Shown piece by piece: positions 7,089-9,447 of a DNA stretch of 9,447 nucleotides. The position numbers were made by a program, and so were the translations under genes. Within the stretch, counting starts at the first letter, position 1; every line of letters starts with the position of its first letter. The stretch spans positions 1 through 9,447 of the forward strand of contig NZ_CAMPGZ010000165.1 in NCBI RefSeq assembly GCF_946885725.1, in the 5' to 3' direction. Below the pieces are notes generated by a model. The model was not told the origin of the DNA and searched no databases. It was given only the letters and a program-made list of their open reading frames with translations. This DNA is from an uncultured Nocardioides sp. (GTDB lineage Bacteria > Actinomycetota > Actinomycetes > Propionibacteriales > Nocardioidaceae).

Positions 7089-8047
7089 CCTACCGCAGCC
7101 CCCTCCTGGACCTGCCCGACGCCGTCGCCGGCGACGGCCCCGACGCGCCGGTCGCGGCGCACTACGGCTCGTTCAACGTCGAGCAGCGCACGCTCGAGTC
7201 GGGGGAGGGCTTCGTCGACCTGTCCCACCGCGGGGTCGTGCGGGTCACCGGCCCCGACCGGCTGACCTGGCTGCACTCGCTGACCTCCCAGCACTTCGAG
7301 GCGCTGCCGCAGGGTCAGGTGACCGGGGCGCTCGTGCTCAGCCCGCAGGGCCACGTCGAGCACGCGATGTACGGCGTGGACGACGGCGACTCCTTCACCG
7401 CCCACGTCGAGCCCGGTGAGGCCCCCGCGCTCGTCGAGTGGCTGGACCGGATGCGCTTCATGATGCGCGTCGAGGTCGCCGACGTGACCGACGAGCTGGC
7501 CGTCGTGTGGCGACCGCAGGCACGCGTGGACGGCGCGCCGTACTCCGGCTACGTCTTCGTCCCGCGCGACGAGCTCACGACGTTCGCCCAGGCGGCCGCG
7601 CCCGCCTGCGGGATGTGGGCGTTCGAGGCGCTGCGCATCGCCCGCGGCGAGCCGCGGCTCGGCGTCGACACCGACCACCGCACGATCCCCAACGAGGCCG
7701 GCTGGATCGGCACCGCGGTGCACCTCGACAAGGGCTGCTACCGCGGCCAGGAGACGGTCGCGCGCGTGCACACGCTGGGCCGGCCCCCGCGGCGGCTCAC
7801 GCTGCTGCACCTCGACGGCTCCGCCAACCGGCTCCCGGAGCGGGGCGCCCCGCTGCTGCTCGACGGCAAGCAGGTCGGGTTCGTCGGCAGCTCGGCCCGG
7901 CACCACGAGCTGGGCCCGATCGCGCTGGCGATGGTCAAGCGCAACGTACCGATCGACGCCGTGCTCGACGCCGACGGTCTCCCGGCCGGGCAGGAGGTCG
8001 TCGTCGACCCCGACGTCGGCCTGCACGTCCGCCCGCAGCTGCGCTGA
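7085..8047 (+). CDS. ygfZ: YgfZ/GcvT-domain folate-binding protein
   Basis: A 320-residue protein of the YgfZ family, tetrahydrofolate-binding relatives of glycine-cleavage T-protein that help maintain or repair certain Fe-S enzymes. The hallmark K-G-C-Y-x-G-Q-E motif is intact at 216-223 with Cys218, followed by TVARVHTLGRPPRRL. The N-terminal half carries the usual GVVRVTGPDRLTWLHSLTSQ (50-69). A GcvT-like C-terminal barrel (GAPLLLDGKQVGFVGSSARH) completes the fold. AGGGAG sits directly against the ATG, too close for normal initiation, so translation probably depends on ribosomes terminating at the overlapping phosphatase stop. The 86-bp gap after it contains the promoter of the next operon. 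An aminomethyltransferase is excluded by length and the KGCY motif. Confidence 0.94.
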   Translation: MTYRSPLLDLPDAVAGDGPDAPVAAHYGSFNVEQRTLESGEGFVDLSHRGVVRVTGPDRLTWLHSLTSQHFEALPQGQVTGALVLSPQGHVEHAMYGVDDGDSFTAHVEPGEAPALVEWLDRMRFMMRVEVADVTDELAVVWRPQARVDGAPYSGYVFVPRDELTTFAQAAAPACGMWAFEALRIARGEPRLGVDTDHRTIPNEAGWIGTAVHLDKGCYRGQETVARVHTLGRPPRRLTLLHLDGSANRLPERGAPLLLDGKQVGFVGSSARHHELGPIALAMVKRNVPIDAVLDADGLPAGQEVVVDPDVGLHVRPQLR

Positions 8048-8120
8048 CCGGCCCGTCCACAAACTGGACTCCTCATCCACGATGTGAGACCCGCGTTGGT
8101 GGCCCGGATCGGCCGCCCCC

Positions 8121-8126
8121 TACTCT
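8121..8126 (+). promoter_or_regulatory. -10 promoter element of the leader ORF and sulfurtransferase operon
   Basis: TACTCT fits TAnnnT and is followed by 7 bases and the ATG of the leader ORF at 8134, so the transcript should begin at that ATG. A loose -35 candidate TTGGTG lies at 8096-8101, giving a 19-bp spacer, slightly long. A weak 5-bp inverted repeat GTCCA-N5-TGGAC (8055-8069) lies just downstream of ygfZ. No other signal is apparent between 8048 and 8120. Confidence 0.65.
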
Positions 8127-8133
8127 GGACGCC

Positions 8134-8211
8134 ATGTCCACGACCATGCTGACCAAGCGGCGCGCAGTCGACCACTGCCGCGTCCGGTCGGCGCTGTGTC
8201 GAATGCGCTGA
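8134..8211 (+). CDS. Leaderless 25-residue leader peptide with two Cys codons (putative cysteine attenuator)
   Basis: The ORF starts at ATG 8134, exactly 7 bases after TACTCT, and stops with TGA at 8209-8211. The peptide is basic, contains LTKRRAVDHC (6-15) and ends SALCRMR, with cysteines at 15 (TGC, 8176-8178) and 22 (TGT, 8197-8199). Short leaderless ORFs rich in Cys codons are known in mycobacteria as cysteine-responsive attenuators of sulfur operons, including one ahead of a DUF4395/cysA2-type operon. This peptide has separated Cys codons rather than a Cys run, and resembles the TKRRAVDxCRV-type leader peptides I recall from Streptomyces. A role in sensing Cys-tRNA supply, controlling the downstream genes through the RNA folds at 8211-8308, is inferred. 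The peptide itself may have no function. It is not hydrophobic, so it is not a signal peptide. Confidence 0.8.
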   Translation: MSTTMLTKRRAVDHCRVRSALCRMR

Positions 8212-8282
8212 CGGGACCGTCGCAACCTTTCTTTTCGTAGCGACTCACTACACAATGAGTCGAGGGTTGCTGACGCGCCCGT
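8211..8282 (+). promoter_or_regulatory. Long imperfect stem-loop beginning at the leader ORF stop codon
   Basis: Four nested complementary blocks pair in order: ACGGG 8211-8215 with CCCGT 8278-8282; CGTC 8218-8221 with GACG 8272-8275; GCAACCTT 8222-8229 with AGGGTTGC 8263-8270 (one G-U); CGACTCA 8241-8247 with TGAGTCG 8256-8262. That is 24 base pairs. The top stem has loop CTACACAA, and an 11-base bulge (8230-8240) holds most of the only T-rich tract here (TTTCTTTT, 8228-8235). The base includes the last base of the leader stop codon, so a ribosome finishing or stalled late in the leader ORF would prevent the lower stem. No U-tract follows, so it is not an intrinsic terminator. The complementarity is seen directly; the regulatory role is inferred. 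Confidence 0.65.
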
Positions 8283-8287
8283 GCCCC

Positions 8288-8308
8288 CAGGCCCGCCGTC
8301 CGGGCCTG
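8288..8308 (+). promoter_or_regulatory. GC-rich hairpin upstream of the DUF4395 ribosome-binding site
   Basis: CAGGCCCG (8288-8295) and CGGGCCTG (8301-8308) form a perfect 8-bp stem with the 5-base loop CCGTC. The ribosome-binding site AGGAGA is 16 bases further on (8325-8330). CCTGC (8305-8309), partly within this stem, can alternatively pair with GCAGG (8323-8327), which would mask the ribosome-binding site. The following CTCC (8312-8315) can also pair with GGAG (8326-8329). No U-tract follows, so control of translation is more likely than termination. Confidence 0.55.
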
Positions 8309-8335
8309 CCCCTCCGACTGGCGCAGGAGACGTCC

Positions 8336-8845
8336 ATGACCGTGAGCAGCTCGACCACCATCAATCAGGGCACCGGTGCTACCGGCACGCCCGGCGCACC
8401 CGGCATCGGGAGCCGTGGCATCGACCCGCGCGGCCCGCGCTTCGTCGCGAGCCTGACCTTGGTCGTGCTCGCGGTCGCACTGCTGGCGGCGCCGTCGACG
8501 TTGACGCTCGTGCTCGTCGGCGTCCAGGCCGTCGTGTTCGCGATCGGTGCGGTCCTCGGCATCCAGCGCACGCCGTACTCCTGGGTGTTCCGCACGCTCG
8601 TCCGGCCGCGTCTCGCGCCGCCGGCCGAGCTCGAGGACCCGGCGCCACCACGGTTCGCGCAGGGCGTCGGTCTCGGCTTCGCCCTGGTGGCGCTCGTCGG
8701 CTACCTCGCCGGCGCGACGCTGCTCGGCTCCGTCGCGGTGGGCCTCGCCCTCGCGGCGGCGTTCCTCAACGCGGTCTTCGGCTTCTGCCTGGGCTGCGAG
8801 CTGTACCTGCTCGGTCGGCGGCTGGCGCCGGCGCGGGCCAACTGA
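8336..8845 (+). CDS. DUF4395 integral membrane protein
   Basis: A 169-residue membrane protein of the DUF4395 family, function not established. The first 28 residues are a Gly/Thr-rich soluble tail. DPRGPRF (30-36) starts the domain, with about four membrane segments (near 37-52, 57-76, 108-126 and 131-152). Between the second and third is the family's conserved cytoplasmic-type loop TPYSWVFRTLVRPRL, then ELEDPAPPRFAQ. The last segment carries a CXXC, C151-L-G-C154 in FGFCLGCELY, which could bind metal or carry a persulfide or disulfide. The start at 8336 has AGGAGA (8325-8330) 5 bases upstream; an upstream in-frame ATG at 8255 lies inside the leader stem and encodes nothing family-like. It is followed after 58 bp by the sulfurtransferase gene, an association that points to handling of a sulfur compound at the membrane. 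Confidence 0.9.
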   Translation: MTVSSSTTINQGTGATGTPGAPGIGSRGIDPRGPRFVASLTLVVLAVALLAAPSTLTLVLVGVQAVVFAIGAVLGIQRTPYSWVFRTLVRPRLAPPAELEDPAPPRFAQGVGLGFALVALVGYLAGATLLGSVAVGLALAAAFLNAVFGFCLGCELYLLGRRLAPARAN

Positions 8846-8871
8846 CGCACATCTCACGACCACGAAGACAA

Positions 8872-8887
8872 GCCGACGAGGGTCGGC
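8872..8887 (+). promoter_or_regulatory. Small hairpin just upstream of the sulfurtransferase ribosome-binding site
   Basis: GCCGAC (8872-8877) and GTCGGC (8882-8887) pair perfectly around the loop GAGG, 3 bases before the ribosome-binding site AGGAAGG (8891-8897). It may tune translation or protect the downstream message. It has no U-tract and is too small to be a convincing terminator. Confidence 0.4.
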
Positions 8888-8903
8888 GCAAGGAAGGACT
8901 GAC

Positions 8904-9447
8904 ATGAGCCGGGACACCGCACTCGTCACCGCCGACTGGGTCCAGGAGCACCTGGACGACCCCAAGGTGGTGCTGGTCGAAGTCGACGAGGACACCACCT
9001 CGTACGACAAGGGCCACATCAAGGGCGCCATCAAGCTCGACTGGACGACCGAGCTGCAGGACCAGGTCCGCCGCGACTTCGTCAACAAGCAGCAGTTCGA
9101 GGCCCTGCTCTCGAGCAAGGGTGTCTCGAACGACGACACCGTGGTGCTGTACGGCGGCAACAACAACTGGTTCGCGGCCTACGCCTACTGGTACTTCAAG
9201 CTCTACGGCCACGAGGACGTCAAGCTCCTCGACGGCGGCCGCAAGAAGTGGGAGCTCGACAGCCGCGAGCTGACCGACGAGCTGCCGCAGCGCGCGCAGA
9301 CCACCTACACCGCCAAGGAGCAGGACACGTCGATCCGCGCGTTCCGTGACGAGGTCGTCGAGGCCATCGGCGTGAAGAACCTCGTCGACGTACGCAGCCC
9401 CGACGAGTTCGCCGGCCGCCTCCTCGCCCCGGCCCACCTCCCGCAGG
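8904..9447 (+). CDS. Thiosulfate/3-mercaptopyruvate-type sulfurtransferase, CysA2/SseA-like (3' partial)
   Basis: The first 181 residues of a two-domain rhodanese, which transfers sulfane sulfur from thiosulfate or 3-mercaptopyruvate to an acceptor through a Cys persulfide. Domain 1 (about 5-120) is the non-catalytic repeat: VDEDTTSYDKGHIKGAIKLDW, then LYGGNNNWFAAYAYWYFKLYG in place of the active-site loop, then LLDGGRKKWE. Domain 2 begins at IRAFRDEV and continues VDVRSPDEFAGRLLAPAHLPQ, very close to my memory of mycobacterial CysA2. The catalytic Cys loop of domain 2 is beyond the window, so activity cannot be confirmed. ATG 8904 has AGGAAGG at 8891-8897. It is cotranscribed with DUF4395 behind the Cys-codon leader. 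In related loci a DUF1416 (SseC) gene comes next; I would expect it past the edge. Confidence 0.93.
   Translation, partial: MSRDTALVTADWVQEHLDDPKVVLVEVDEDTTSYDKGHIKGAIKLDWTTELQDQVRRDFVNKQQFEALLSSKGVSNDDTVVLYGGNNNWFAAYAYWYFKLYGHEDVKLLDGGRKKWELDSRELTDELPQRAQTTYTAKEQDTSIRAFRDEVVEAIGVKNLVDVRSPDEFAGRLLAPAHLPQ

Noticed and set aside
8228..8235. TTTCTTTT as the U-tract of an intrinsic terminator after the leader ORF.
   Set aside because: The only local hairpin before it (GACG-GGAC-CGTC, 8210-8221) has 4 bp and is separated by 6 bases. The T-rich stretch is better explained as lying mostly in the bulge of the longer stem.
8255..8335. An upstream in-frame ATG (8255) that would extend DUF4395 by 27 residues.
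   Set aside because: It lies in the loop and arm of the leader stem, has no ribosome-binding site, and the extension is Arg/Pro-rich and not family-like. The ATG at 8336 has AGGAGA 5 bases upstream.
8766..9437. A 223-codon minus-strand frame opposite the sulfurtransferase.
   Set aside because: It is antisense to a clear rhodanese with conserved motifs, and its Val/Leu/Glu-rich repeats are typical of a shadow frame.

Overview
High-GC (roughly 70%) chromosomal DNA of an actinobacterium, most likely a Nocardioides-like member of the Propionibacteriales or a relative. The evidence is a mycothiol biosynthesis gene (mshD), an OmpR-type GlnR, extreme G/C at third codon positions, and several TAnnnT promoters placed directly in front of start codons (leaderless transcripts). 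No insertion sequence, phage gene, tRNA, rRNA or CRISPR array was seen. The genus is inferred from gene content and order, not from a marker gene.

Left part (1-6507): nine genes alternate strictly in strand. They are a partial unknown gene (+), ppk1 polyphosphate kinase (-), an HSL-type esterase (+), mshD (-), a small proline-repeat membrane protein (+), glnR (-), a MoaD/ThiS-like sulfur carrier (+), a small membrane protein (-) and a membrane-anchored thioredoxin-like protein (+). Every convergent junction is extremely tight: 3 bp apart, 4 bp overlapping, 61 bp overlapping, and exactly abutting. No terminator fits between them. The divergent gaps are 23-76 bp and hold the promoters.

Right part (6531-9447): all genes are on +. 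A low-molecular-weight tyrosine phosphatase overlaps ygfZ by ATGA. After ygfZ comes a separate transcription unit: a leaderless 25-codon ORF with two Cys codons, a strongly structured leader RNA, a DUF4395 membrane protein, and a two-domain sulfurtransferase (CysA2/SseA type) cut by the window edge. From memory, the glnR - mshD - thioredoxin - ygfZ - cysA2 neighbourhood resembles the corresponding mycobacterial and Streptomyces regions.

The functional theme is phosphate/nitrogen control (Ppk1, GlnR) beside thiol and sulfur chemistry (mycothiol synthase, thioredoxin fold, sulfur-carrier fold, YgfZ, DUF4395, rhodanese). The most interesting element is the leader ORF and RNA fold ahead of the DUF4395-sulfurtransferase operon at 8121-8335. 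It looks like a cysteine-sensing translational attenuator related to, but distinct from, the poly-Cys leaders of mycobacteria. In particular, a long stem begins exactly at the leader ORF stop codon.
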